From Aralia elata (Eukaryota; Streptophyta; Magnoliopsida; Apiales; Araliaceae), in contig CM068388.1 of NCBI GenBank assembly GCA_034770075.1, forward strand, positions 14,097,653 to 14,161,652: 64,000 nucleotides of DNA, read 5' to 3'. The position numbers were made by a program, and so were the translations under genes. The notes beneath the pieces are model-generated. The model was given only the letters and a program-made list of their open reading frames with translations. It was not told the DNA's origin and did no database searches. How positions within the stretch are numbered: the stretch's first letter is position 1; every line of letters begins with the position of its first letter. Positions 36,070-45,690 of the stretch are shown piece after piece.

Positions 36070-36273
36070 TAGAATATAAATTTATTTAAGTTAATTTCCA
36101 TAATTATATTTTAGAGTGTTTGACCATATCTTTTGTATAGTTGGCTCTCCTACTTTGTAGCGAATGATATATTGTAATTATCATTATCCTAGCCTAAAAT
36201 TACGTTAATCATTGTTGTATATTAGGAACGCTTGTTCAAGGCAATGGGACACAGAGAATTCCTTTTACTTTCA
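36067..36273 (+). repeat. 3' LTR of the Copia element
   Basis: It starts TGATAGAATATAAATT after the purine-rich GCGGGGG and ends TTACTTTCA. It is paired with 27374-27580. Confidence 0.9.
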
Positions 36274-36390
36274 CAAAAGATGGAAGTTAAACTTTAATTA
36301 TGACCTTGATTTCACATATAAGAATAATTATGTCCGCCCAGGTCCTTGGTCATTCATGTTGAAAAAATAACAGTGTACTTATATTTGAGC

Positions 36391-36722
36391 CTCGAGTGGA
36401 ACAACAATGTACTTATATTTGATGAAGCTCACAACTTGGTAAGTAGAAATGATGTAAATTTGAGGTTTATTGGTATCCTATTCTTATTTCTAATCATCCA
36501 TTTTCTTGGTTCTACTATATACAATGAGAATCATATTCCTGTAAGTTTGGTATGTCTTATAACTTGCATTACGTTTTATGAACCTGATTACTAACATATG
36601 ATTTTTTAATTTAAATATCTTATAAAAATTCAAGAAGATATATGTGTGGATGCTGCCTCTTTTGATCTGCCCTCCGGCCTTCTGACAGCTTGCATTTCTG
36701 AAGCAAAAAACTGTGTAGATAG
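36391..36722 (+). pseudogene. RTEL1-like: RTEL1-like helicase gene fragment, two exons
   Basis: The first exon (36391-36438) encodes LEWNNNVLIFDEAHNL, helicase motif II (DEAH) of XPD-family DNA helicases, and ends at a GTAAGT donor. The second (about 36634-36722) encodes EDICVDAASFDLPSGLLTAC and ISEAKNCVD. The combination matches plant RTEL1, a helicase that resolves D-loops and telomere structures. The exons join in phase. Only this short piece is present, inside CACTA element 2 next to its terminal repeats, so it is a captured fragment with no function as a helicase. Confidence 0.82.
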
Positions 36723-36829
36723 TTGATTGTTCTTTTATAATAGATAGTTGATTGTAAAGATGATGAATGATCATGTATTGGATGATTTAATTAATAATAT
36801 TTGAGTTTTTTATATTTATGCCATAATTT

Positions 36830-37534
36830 GTTATGGGGTTATTGAGTCACGATTTATTTTGTTTGTAAAAATAATTTCGACATTCATTACAAAACAGAGT
36901 CAATAATAGATTTGGCAACATATAGTGTCGCTGCTAATCGACAACAACTTTCGTTACTCTCGAAAAATAATCAGCATCGAACAGTTTCGTTGCTAATTGA
37001 TCATAATTATCCATAAGAAAACCAACGCCAACGAATAATTTCATTGCAAATTAATATATGATCGATTTATTTTGCACATTTAACAATGAACATCATTACC
37101 AAAAAGTATGCAATTAGCAATGAAAACTAGTTAAGACAACATTTTTCATACTGTTCAGCAACGACAAACATTGTTGGTAAATGTGTATCAAACGCAACGA
37201 ATTTCATCTTTGTTGGAAAACAAGTTTCTTTTTGTTGCCAATTAGGCGGATTTTGCAACGAAAGTTATTTTTCAGTAACAATTTCTTAATAAATTTACTG
37301 CAAAACATTTCATTGCTAAATGATCTATGCTTTTACATGAAAATAAACTTTTGTTGTAAAATATCTCACTTTCTACAACGAACAAAATAATTTCATGGCT
37401 AGACAATTAGCAATGCTCATTGCGCAACGGATGGTCCAATGACCGAAAAATCGTTGCAAATGGCATTTGGTAACGAAATTTCACACCTTTAGCAACGAAA
37501 ATTGTTTGTTACAGAATTGCCATTTTTTGTAGTG
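36830..37534 (-). repeat. terminal arm of CACTA element 2 with subterminal repeat array
   Basis: Many copies of GCAACGAAA and TTTCGTTGC in both orientations end in TTTTTTGTAGTG. The reverse complement follows the left arm of the CACTA element at 13907-14710 nearly throughout, so the two elements belong to one family. Confidence 0.88.
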
Positions 37535-39019
37535 CCTCTTGCCCCATTGTAGCTTTTGCTGAGAGTTTGTTAAAGCCACAGTAGTCATCCTCTTGCCCTT
37601 TCACGTAACAGTCGCATGGCTCGCGGGCAATGACATGATTCCTCCCAAGTCCTATGCAAACGATGAGAGCGTTACAAAGGAATCACATGCTTTAGTAATA
37701 AGATATGGCTTAAAGGGATCTAGGGCACCGTTGTTGCATATGCTCGCTAGATTATTCTCCTCAATTAGCTCTATGCACTTCTACGCCTGAGCCCTGAACC
37801 TGTCCACATAGTCCGACAGCTCCTCATTCGGCTTTTGTTTGAATCTCATTAGTTCTATGATGGTCACCTGTTTTTGAACATAGAAAAACTTCTTAAAAAA
37901 ATGTAACTTCAAATCATCTCAATCTTGGACTGACCCTTTCTCTAAATTATAGTACCAACTGAAGGCATTATTTGTCAACATTCTGTTGAACTCTCGAAGC
38001 AAAAAGTTGTGGTTGCTTACTTCGTCATAGCCCAACCATGGGGACATTGACTCTACGAACCTGGCTATATGTTCTCTTGCGTTCCCTTTCTCTTCATTGT
38101 ACTTCGGGAAATGCAGAGGGTGTTCGATATACCCTGCTGGGTAAGGCTATCTCCGGATATGTGCCAGGTAAAGAGGAGTAAAGTCTAATTCTAAAGGTCT
38201 GGTTGTTTATCAGCGGAGTTGGTTAATTACGTCGATCATATCATCTGTGGTCATATATTGGCTTGTTGTATGAATTCTCTGAGGTGTCATAATGTACTGA
38301 TGCATCGGTGGTATTTATGGTAAAGAGATCGATTGGCGTACGCTTGCATCGTGCAAAACTTATATGGGTTGTGCTTGTTGACCGGGTTGTTGATTGTGGC
38401 TTGGAATGGTTTGAACCTGTACTTGTGAGAATGTTGGGAGTGTAACTAGAATGATTGTTGGTTGCGACTAGCTTGTCTATGCTCTATGTTGTGGCATGTC
38501 ACCACTGTTTTGGGGCTCTAGATTGATGATTAGAATTTGCTGGCTTTTCGTTGTTGGAGGCACATTCTGATAGTCCTTATCGCCGTTACTCACTCTTGCT
38601 CGTGCTGCTTGCGAACTTCCTAGAAACATGGCTTTAAAGGTTGGGGTTTGCATCAATTGTTGGCGAAAATTCCTCATTTCCTCCTATTGCCTCTACATCT
38701 CTGACATCATTGCCATCATCATCCATTGTCCTTCACGTGCCTCTTTTTATGCCTTGTGCATCTCCCATTGCATAACATTCATCATCATCTGCTCTCATGT
38801 TGCTTCCTCACCTTGCATGCCTGTGCTCGCTTGCATGGTGTTGATTCGTCATTGATCAGTCATTTGTGGTGAAGTTGAACTATCTTCTGAAGTGTCTTTT
38901 GGACTGGTCTGTCTATATCCAGAATCGCGCCTTGGAAAGCTTGATTCGCTTGCCTTGAAGCTAGATCCGGTGAGGTAATACTCGTGATCGGTGAAACTAT
39001 ATCCGTAGTTCTCCCACAT
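37535..39019 (-). pseudogene. Gypsy gag, truncated
   Basis: The likely start is the ATG at 39019 (MWENYGYSF). A variable, glutamine- and methionine-rich N-terminal part follows, then the Retrotrans_gag domain at about 38200-37790: YPAGYIEHPLHFPKYN, FVESMSPWLGYDEV, NNAFSWYYNLEKG, DWDDLKLHFFKKFF and ELMRFKQKPNEELSDYVDRF. The frame is broken by several stops and ends at the CACTA junction. The domain is the Gypsy capsid-like core; I cannot place the lineage further than Tat/Retand-like. Confidence 0.75.
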
Positions 39020-39455
39020 TGAGTTGTGGACATACCCTTCACGAATTCTACACCTCCCTAGCAGTGTCTCCAAAGAAATGTGGACAAGAAAATTGTACCT
39101 CGCTAAGGTTAGGGTTTCATGTTAGCTGAGGAGGAGAGAAATTCACGAAGAGTACGAAATTGATTGAAGAGTTGAAGAGGGGAAAAGAACAGGCAGACAA
39201 TTACTCTAGTAACACGTGACATAACTTTTAGGAAGGAAGAGACTTCTCGGGTGTCTTAGGTCTAGAGAGAATCCAAAAGTCTCTTCTTTAGGAATGGAAG
39301 GAGTATTTATAGATTTTCCTAGAAAGTGATCATGTGTCTGGAACATGTTTAGGTCATGTGCCTGGTATGTGACCTTAGGAGAAATTCCAGAAATACATTT
39401 AGTTACCTAAGTAATGCTCGAATCATCCTATCCTTCTAGCCGCCAATCCAATCCC

Positions 39456-40719
39456 TAGGACTTAGCAAAAAGCGGATAAAACCGAATAACTGAACCGAAC
39501 CGAAATTTTTTAATCGAATTTTTTTGGTTATTCAGTTATTTTTTGTAATTCGGTTATATCTAATTTTATTTTCGGTTTTCAGGTTCGGGTATGGTTTTCG
39601 TTCTTTTGTTATTCGGTTAACCGAATAACCGAAATAGAAAAAAAAATAAGGCTTACAAATTAAAGCGGTAATCTCTCACAGTCATACTTTCTCAGTCTCT
39701 TTAGACTCTAATCTTAGAAGACTCGACTCTCACCTCTCACTACTCAAAACTCAAGCAAAACCCAAATCGATCTCTCATCTCTCACTCTCAGATCTCAGAT
39801 CTCGATCTCAATCTCGAATTCTTGATACTCCCTCAGCCCTCGCCCCTCAAATCTCTCACTCTCTGCCACTTTAAGAACTACCTAACTCTAAGGTAGAACC
39901 CTAACTCTAAGAACTGCCCATTTCCTAAAACCCTCTGTAAACTCCATTACTGGACAAAGTTTGAAGCTCCATTCACTTCCCCTCTACTCTGAATCCGAGT
40001 GGCCCGTCAAGGTTTGCTTCAATGGGTGGCATAAAAGCCCTTTAACAAAATGGAAAACATGGGTTTATAGCATGCATTCAAAATATGAATCTATTTGGAA
40101 GAAATCTTGGATTTATGAAGCTTTTATGGCTTCTACTTACCATATTCGAAGAAATGGTGAGGTGAATTTTAGGCTTGTAGAAAGATGGTGCTCTAAAACT
40201 AGCACATTTCTGTTTTCTTGGGTTGACGCAACAATTACTTTGGAAGATATGATGATTGTGAGGGGATTTTCTGTTGTGGGTAGCCCTGCTTCAATGCCTC
40301 TTGAATCTAAAGAATTGAGGGAAATTGAAGAGAATTTGAATAAAGCAAGGAAATCAATCTTCAAGTCAAACCCCAAAAGGTTGGCCACTATGAATGGTTG
40401 AAATACTTTATGGAAAGTGGGAATGAAATGGAGCATGAAGCATTTCTTTCTCTGTGGTTATCAAGGTTTGCTTTCACAGGAAATGTGTTTGATACTATAA
40501 ATAGAGATGATTTTTCTATTGCGATTTACCTTGCTAGAGGGATAGTTTGCAGACTTATATAAATTTGCAAACTATTAAATTTGGTTATTAACCGAATAAC
40601 TAATTCGGTTATCTTGCATTTCGAGTTGTAATTCGGATACTTAAAATAGGAGAATTTCGATTTTTGGTTATAACCGAATAGCTTATTCGATTCGGTTAAT
40701 AACCGAATTCTCAGCCCTA
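39456..40719. mobile_element. non-autonomous hAT element, 1264 bp, carrying a plant-mobile-domain fragment
   Basis: It begins TAGGACTTAG and ends with the inverse of TAGGGCTGAG; both fit the hAT terminus YARNG. Perfect 8-bp duplications CCAATCCC flank it at 39448-39455 and 40720-40727. Subterminal regions at both ends carry many copies of GGTTATTCGGTTA / TAACCGAATAACC. The middle holds a captured gene fragment. It is inserted in the minus-strand Gypsy LTR. Confidence 0.93.
39961..40546 (+). pseudogene. plant mobile domain (PMD, MAIN-like) fragment
   Basis: The first frame (39961-40401) encodes ESEWPVKVCFNGWHKSPLTK, KYESIWKKSWIYEAFMASTY, RLVERWCSKTSTFLFSWVDA and TITLEDMMIVRGFSVVGSP. This is the N-terminal half of the plant mobile domain found in MAIN/MAIL proteins and in many transposon-linked genes. 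A frameshift near 40385 moves the reading frame; the next part reads YEWLKYFMESGNEMEHEAFL and SLWLSRFAF and runs to about 40546, where the hAT subterminal repeats start. The fragment lacks the second half of the domain. MAIN-type proteins act in silencing and genome stability in Arabidopsis; no function is likely for this copy as it stands. Confidence 0.82.
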
Positions 40720-40902
40720 CCAATCCCTCAATCAATTCTCAAAATGAGTTTCTTTTATAAGCCTTTTGCCTCGGGACTCATGGAGGCCTCTCTCAGGTCT
40801 CGTATTCTAAGGTTTTGTTCCTCAATCCATGCCTTTCCGCTCTTCTTTGGAACATCGTCGTTGATAACTTCGGAAAAGCTCAGCACGAAATCGGGAAGGC
40901 CA

Positions 40903-41462
40903 TGCCCTAGGGGCCGAACCCTGGGGGAGGGGCCGAACCTTAGGGGAGGGGTCGAAGCCTAGGGTGACCGAACCCTAGGGGGCCAAACCCTAGGTTCGTG
41001 CCTCCTTAATTTGGTCCTCTTTGTTCGACTTGGATTTTCTTGATCATTTTTCATCCTTTTCTCTTGATTCTTGGTCCTGTGAGAAGCTTCTCTTGTCATG
41101 GAAGATCCAACTGAAATCATTTCTAGACCCTCACAAGTTTTCTTGCTCATTTTTGTGGTTTGAGCTCGTTATTCCATTATTGCATTGCTCAAAGTTTGTC
41201 CAGCACGATTCTCGGGATCATGAAACGATGTGGCCCCTAGGAGGCCAACCCCTAGGGTGGCCGAACCCTAAGGTGCCTAGGGGGGCACTTTAACTTTTTT
41301 GTTCCTTCTTTGTTCGTTTTTCTCGTTTTATCCTTGTTTCGTTCCGGTAGTTCAAATCAAGTTCAATCGGGGAAGATGTTGTCAGATATCGTCTTAAGGT
41401 GGGACCACCTAGGGGTTGTCGAACCCTAGGGTGGCCAAACCCTAGGGGGTCAAAACCCTAAG
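40903..41462 (-). repeat. three clusters of a CCTAGGG-containing repeat in the Gypsy LTR
   Basis: A motif of the form GGCCGAACCCTAGGG recurs five or so times at 40903-40995, three times at 41233-41284 and three times at 41407-41462, with small changes. Each copy carries the palindrome CCTAGG or CCCTAGGG. The clusters are far more GC-rich than their surroundings. Confidence 0.8.
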
Positions 41463-41833
41463 TGTTCCCTCTTTGTTCATTTATTACTTTTTTTGTTCAT
41501 TTATTTTCGACATTTCCGTTTTTCATTCAATTTTTAGGTCACATGTGAATCCTAATTTGTATTTGGGCTCACAGACATAATAGTTAAAATTAATTTAAGA
41601 TCTTAATTAAGTACCATTTCAAATTTATATACATACATCATATCTATTAAAAAAAATAATTAAATACTTACATTATAATACTAATTACAGATTCATACTG
41701 ATAGTAATTCAATTTGAACACCATAAAGTGCTATATCAGCATGTATATATAGAGCAAAATGGATTGTACAATAAAGCTCAAATGATAAATTTTGGGCTAC
41801 AAATATTATTTCCCTAATTTTAGTTATATTATA

Positions 41834-42091
41834 CTCCCTCCGTCCCAAATTAATTGCTCAATTTTGACCTTTTAAAGTCAAATTGACTATTTTTAAAACT
41901 AATCTTTTTACTATTTTTGCTAACATATAGGTGAAGATATTATAACCAAAAGAAAGTATATACAATTTATTACTAATTTCAATTTTTATAATTTTAGAAA
42001 TATATTTATATATGCGTAATTATTAATTTTAAAAATAGTCAATTTGACTTAAAAAAGTCCTAAAAAAGCAATTAATTTGGGACGGAGGGAG
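41834..42091. mobile_element. Stowaway (Tc1/mariner) MITE, 258 bp, copy 1
   Basis: Terminal inverted repeats are CTCCCTCCGTCCC and GGGACGGAGGGAG, flanked on both sides by the TA target dinucleotide. It is non-coding. The copy at 55220-55477 has the same length and nearly the same sequence. Confidence 0.95.
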
Positions 42092-42774
42092 TATTATTTA
42101 TTTTTTTATACCATAACACTCCAATAATTTAATTAGTTTTAAGTAGATTTTTTTTATAAAATTAATTATGCACCTACTAACAAAAAAAAGGAATTAATAT
42201 CTAAACAAATTTAGTTAAATAATTAAAGGCTTGAATGAATAACCCATTAACTTGCTCATAACGGTTGGTCTCTTTTTCTTTTTTTTTTATTGATGTATTA
42301 GTTTTGAGTGCTCCTAGATAGTTTTATGATAACTTCTAGGTGGTATTTTCTCAACCCATTTAACACATGTCAAGATGTTATTTGCGTTAAGTATCAAAAT
42401 ATGATAAAACTAGGGATGTATACATCAAACCACTATTATGTATGGTAGAAATTTTCTTTATTAGGGTATCTACCTTTTCATTTAATAAAATATCATGGTG
42501 AGATAAAGATAACTTTGATAAAGAATTACTCATTACTCTCTTTGAATTCTTCGAGTTGCATTTTCAAATTTATTTTCTCAAAAATACGATTTTCATTATC
42601 TTTTGTTAAATAATTATTTTGAGAAATCTAACTTTCAATCTTAGAAGTTAGTGAAACATTTTCTTTTTCATTTTCAGAAAGTCTAGTTTATTTGAATTTA
42701 AAATTTTCAAACTCATTTGAAGAATTTTGTTTCTTTCAATTAAATTTTCATTTTTAGAAACTAAATTAATATTT

Positions 42775-44077
42775 GGCAAAACTAATGAATTACCCATTGT
42801 AGTTGGCACGTTTTACTGATTATACTATTGAACTTTTAATTTTTTAAATTACCCCAGTAAACTAATTATTATTTTGAAATTGGGTCATTTCGTTAAAAAA
42901 TTAAACGGGCGTTAATTTTTTATCGGCAAAACTAATGAATTACCCATTGTAGTTGGCACGTTTTACTGATTACACCATTGAACTTTTAATTTTTTAAATT
43001 ACCCCAGTAAACTAATTATTATTTTGAAATTGGGTAATTCTGTTATCTCTGTCTCACGACTATTAAATCGTTTTAGTTTTTATCCTACGTGGACGTGAAA
43101 AAAAATCTGATTTATTTTCTCTCTTCCTTCCTCTCATTTCTCTCTTCTCTCCCTTCCAGATCAAATAGATCTGCGTATTTTTTCTCTCTAAAATCTATGA
43201 AAATTCTAAGGTCCGAGTACCTAAAATATTGAATTGAGCTTCAAACTTCAGCATTAGATATAACAATGGAGTTTGAATCCCTAACAACAACAGTAGATGA
43301 AGTAAATGGTGTTGCAGTAGGTTTTCTCCCTCTCACACCTCCGACTCTCAGTAGCCTTATGTCTCCGAACTCCTCTCATTCACTCTCGATCGCCTCCACA
43401 AGGTCCACCCCTTCCCCAATCTCTCTCGATATATATCTATGTGTGTGTGTGTATATATATATACACACACACATGTGGTAGTAATATTTAGTTAAATTGA
43501 TTTTGTTGGGATTGTATTTATGATTTGATAGGAGTCGAAACTTTTATAGGTGGATACAGAGTGAATTCAGAGACAGATGCAAGAGGTGGTTGCTGTCAAT
43601 TACCGCGCTTTCATTTCTACTGCTAATGCATTGCTTTCCATTCGCGAGGAAGTTTCTTCTATTGATAAACAACTGAGATCCGAGTACCCAAAATATTTTG
43701 ATCTTTTTGTTCTCACTTTCAAATTTTTTATTATTTTTTTGTCGCATAAGTAATATTTTTGATTTTTGTATTTTTTTCTAGAGCCACGTAGATAAAAAAT
43801 TAACGTTTATTTAATTTTTTTAATGAAAATAATTAGTTTACTAGGGTAATTTAAAAAATTAAAAGTTCAATGGTGTAATCAGTAAAACGTGCTAACTACA
43901 GTGGGTAATTCATTAGTTTTGCCGATAAGAAATTAACGTCCGTTTAATTTTTTTTTTAACGGAATGGTCCAATTTTAAAATAATAATTAGTTTATTGGGA
44001 TAATTTCAAAAATTAAAAGTCCAATGGTGTAATTAGTAAAACGTGTCAACTACAATAGATAATTCATTAGTTTTGCC
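42775..44077. mobile_element. Pack-MULE carrying COG8 gene fragments, 10-bp target duplication
   Basis: Direct repeats ATTAATATTT at 42765-42774 and 44078-44087 flank the element, in the size range of Mutator-like insertions. The ends are long inverted repeats starting GGCAAAACTAATGAATTACC. Each arm holds two tandem copies of a ~150-bp unit (42775-42924 and 42925 to about 43042 on the left; about 43790-43923 and 43924-44077 on the right, inverted). Between the arms lie fragments of a COG8-like gene (43266-43690). There is no transposase. Confidence 0.88.
43266..43690 (+). pseudogene. COG8-like: COG8-like gene fragment (conserved oligomeric Golgi subunit 8), two exons
   Basis: The first part starts MEFESLTTTVDEVNG at 43266 and, in a shifted frame, continues PYVSELLSFTLDRLHK near 43357-43402. 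The second (from 43532 after a TAG acceptor) reads VDTE-stop-IQRQMQEVVAVNYRAF, then ISTANALLSIREEVSSIDKQ. Both match the N-terminal region of plant COG8, a subunit of the tethering complex for retrograde Golgi vesicles. There is a stop within LL-stop-VDTE and another where the family has an arginine before IQRQ (CGA to TGA fits C-to-T decay). The rest of the gene is absent. Near-identical 19-bp segments at 43212-43230 and 43679-43697 bracket the captured part. Confidence 0.83.
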
Positions 44078-44799
44078 ATTAATATTTTCATTTTCTAATT
44101 TTTTTTTATTTTCATGAAGTCTAGTTCCTTAACTTAAGTTTTTCAAATTCATTTAAAAGGAGTTTATTTAAAAAAAAAAATATTATTATATTCTTTTTGT
44201 CATTCATCAAAAGTGTAAGAAACTTCTTCTTCATCTATAGGTCATTTATGTCATAAGAATTAAATTACTGAATTTATTAAATGTAAGAGTGTAGAATTTA
44301 CCTTAGACTTTGAATGTGACGACTCAGCATTTGCCATTAAGTATAGATTAACCACTCCTTCTCACGGTCTTGGAGCTTTATCGTCGCTTAAATCCCAACA
44401 ATAAAAATTTTGTTGTTGTGGACACTTTTCTATAATGTCCTGACCGTTTGCATTCAAAACACATTTATTGATTCTTATTTGTAAAGACATTTCTGTGATT
44501 GTTTTGAGCATAGTTTTTGCTAGTGTGGCCTTAGTTGAAACTTCTGCTATATGCTTTTGTTTTGTGAAATTGTTTGTCTTTAAAGTTATTGTGAAAGTTG
44601 TTTTGTTTTGAGAAAACCCTTACCATACTTTCTAGCTTTACTTTGAATTACTTTTTGAAGTTGTCTTGAGAGGAGTTCAACTTCGGTGTTGTCTAAACAC
44701 AAGAGTTCTTCATTTAGATCTTCATCATCACTCTCTTAAACCACCAATAGAGCTTTAAATATAATTCCATTCTTTTTGAAATCTATTTTAGTTCCCATT

Positions 44800-45308
44800 T
44801 GTTAACTCCTGATTTTGTCCACTCACCAAATCACCAAATAATGAGTAATAACCCGCACATGGAATAAATAGTGACCACACCAAAATCTTGACGGCTTGGG
44901 CCGTTGGGAGATAGTTCTGATGTGAGAATTAATACAAGCTAAAAACGTCAATAATGGAGGAAATAAAAACTCTAGTGCTGAATTTAATTGTGTGTACCTT
45001 CACTTCAATACACGACTTTATTTATAGCTAGTCACACCGCCTAGCAATACAATACCTGATGTCAACTGGGAATGGAAACTCAGTTAGAGTTTTTTGTAGG
45101 AATCAGATCCTCATCATTGGATAAGATATTCTTTCCTTAAATATAAGAAACCAAACAAGACTAGAAGTCATAAGTCAACTAGGACTTAAACTCTTCGTGA
45201 ACACCAAGCCACCACATAACTGTCTTTCATATTCTAGCCACGTGGCTTTGTAAAGCCTAGACCCGAACCTGGACTTTGGTTATAGGCCCAAATAATTACA
45301 TCTCAATA
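44800..45308 (-). mobile_element. solo LTR, 509 bp, CCATT target duplication
   Basis: It starts TGTTAAC on the plus strand and ends CAATA; on the minus strand the termini are TATTG and GTTAACA, so one end looks like TG mutated to TA. Perfect 5-bp duplications CCATT lie at 44795-44799 and 45309-45313. The gag reading of the host Copia fragment continues across it. Its own element is not otherwise present. Confidence 0.82.
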
Positions 45309-45690
45309 CCATTTTTTCAACAAGTATATCTATTTCGTGAGCACATATATTGCCGATAAGACTCTCAACATGATAAGTGCTTAGATCTTACATTTCCTTG
45401 ATAGCGATAACTTTGATCTTCCGGTTGGAGGGAATGACTTTGAGAATTATTCTATTTTTCTCATTTGTAATGTATGACTTTTCAAGTTGTTCAAGCTCGC
45501 TCATCAATGATTCTGATGAATCGACACCCTAAGTCAATAATATTTTCTCCATCCTTCATATTGAAATTTTCATACTCATGAATTAGAGTATCTTTTCGAG
45601 TTTCTTTGATATGATTAGTTCCTTCATAGGATAAAACCAACCTATCCCATATTTCTTTAGCATATATAAGAACATTTATGAGATGAAATT

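Larger units (their letters stand above)
27374..36273 (+). mobile_element. Copia LTR retrotransposon with nested CACTA-like element
   Basis: Two 207-bp LTRs (27374-27580 and 36067-36273) flank gag, protease, integrase, reverse transcriptase and RNase H in Copia order. About ten base differences between the LTRs by eye suggest an insertion that is not recent. The 3' LTR starts TG; the 5' copy starts AG. The flanks TATAC and CAAAA do not match, so no target duplication is proven. The polyprotein is split by the element at 30200-34221 and has more than ten premature stops. Confidence 0.92.
25731..37534. mobile_element. CACTA element 2, right part, split by a Copia element
   Basis: The right end is a clear CACTA terminus: TTTTTTGTAGTG ending at 37534. 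It is preceded by about 700 bp of GCAACGAAA/TTTCGTTGC repeats (36830-37534) that match, in inverted orientation, the left arm of the CACTA element at 13907-14710. Inside the body are gene fragments related to YKT6 (26227-26554) and RTEL1 (36391-36722). The body is split by the Copia element at 27374-36273. I find no matching left terminus before 26000; the left end seems lost near the Copia LTR remnant at 25730, so the left boundary is approximate. Confidence 0.6.
37535..41574 (-). mobile_element. Gypsy LTR retrotransposon, minus strand, 5' LTR and gag only
   Basis: Read on the minus strand: a putative LTR begins near 41574 (TGTGAGCCCAAATAC), contains a TATA box (CTATAAATACTCC at about 39300-39312) and ends near 39090. 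A degraded primer-binding-like TTTGGAGACACTGCTAGG (39058-39075) and gag follow. The element is cut at 37534 by the end of CACTA element 2, and its LTR is split by the hAT element at 39456-40719. The LTR start is inferred from its sequence only; no second LTR is in view. Confidence 0.6.
42480..45690 (-). pseudogene. Copia gag fragment, minus strand, split by two insertions
   Basis: Read on the minus strand from about 45690. First comes a UBN2-type gag region (AKEIWDRLVLSYEGTNHIKE, then HEYENFNMKDGENI and SESLIGNI-like sequence to 45309). It is interrupted by the solo LTR at 44800-45308. It resumes with an acidic ESDDEDLNEE stretch and a CCHC zinc knuckle (CKRSGHYRK, with the second cysteine and one further ligand decayed) near 44450. 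A coiled-coil-like K/E/N-rich region follows and is interrupted by the Pack-MULE at 42775-44077 before ending near 42480. There are many stops. Neither LTR nor polymerase of this element is present. Confidence 0.65.

Noticed and set aside
27369..36278. Possible target duplication ACAGA/ACAAA at the Copia ends
   Set aside because: It needs the LTR to start inside the TG of the 3' copy and has a mismatch; the flanks next to the proper LTR ends (TATAC and CAAAA) do not match.
36996..37390. Open frame at 37181-37390 in the CACTA arm
   Set aside because: It is a translation of the GCAACGAAA subterminal array; not a gene.
43266..43481. 71-codon frame as a complete small gene
   Set aside because: It matches COG8 only if the frame shifts after about 30 codons, and its tail is a GT/TA microsatellite. 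It is a fragment of a captured gene.
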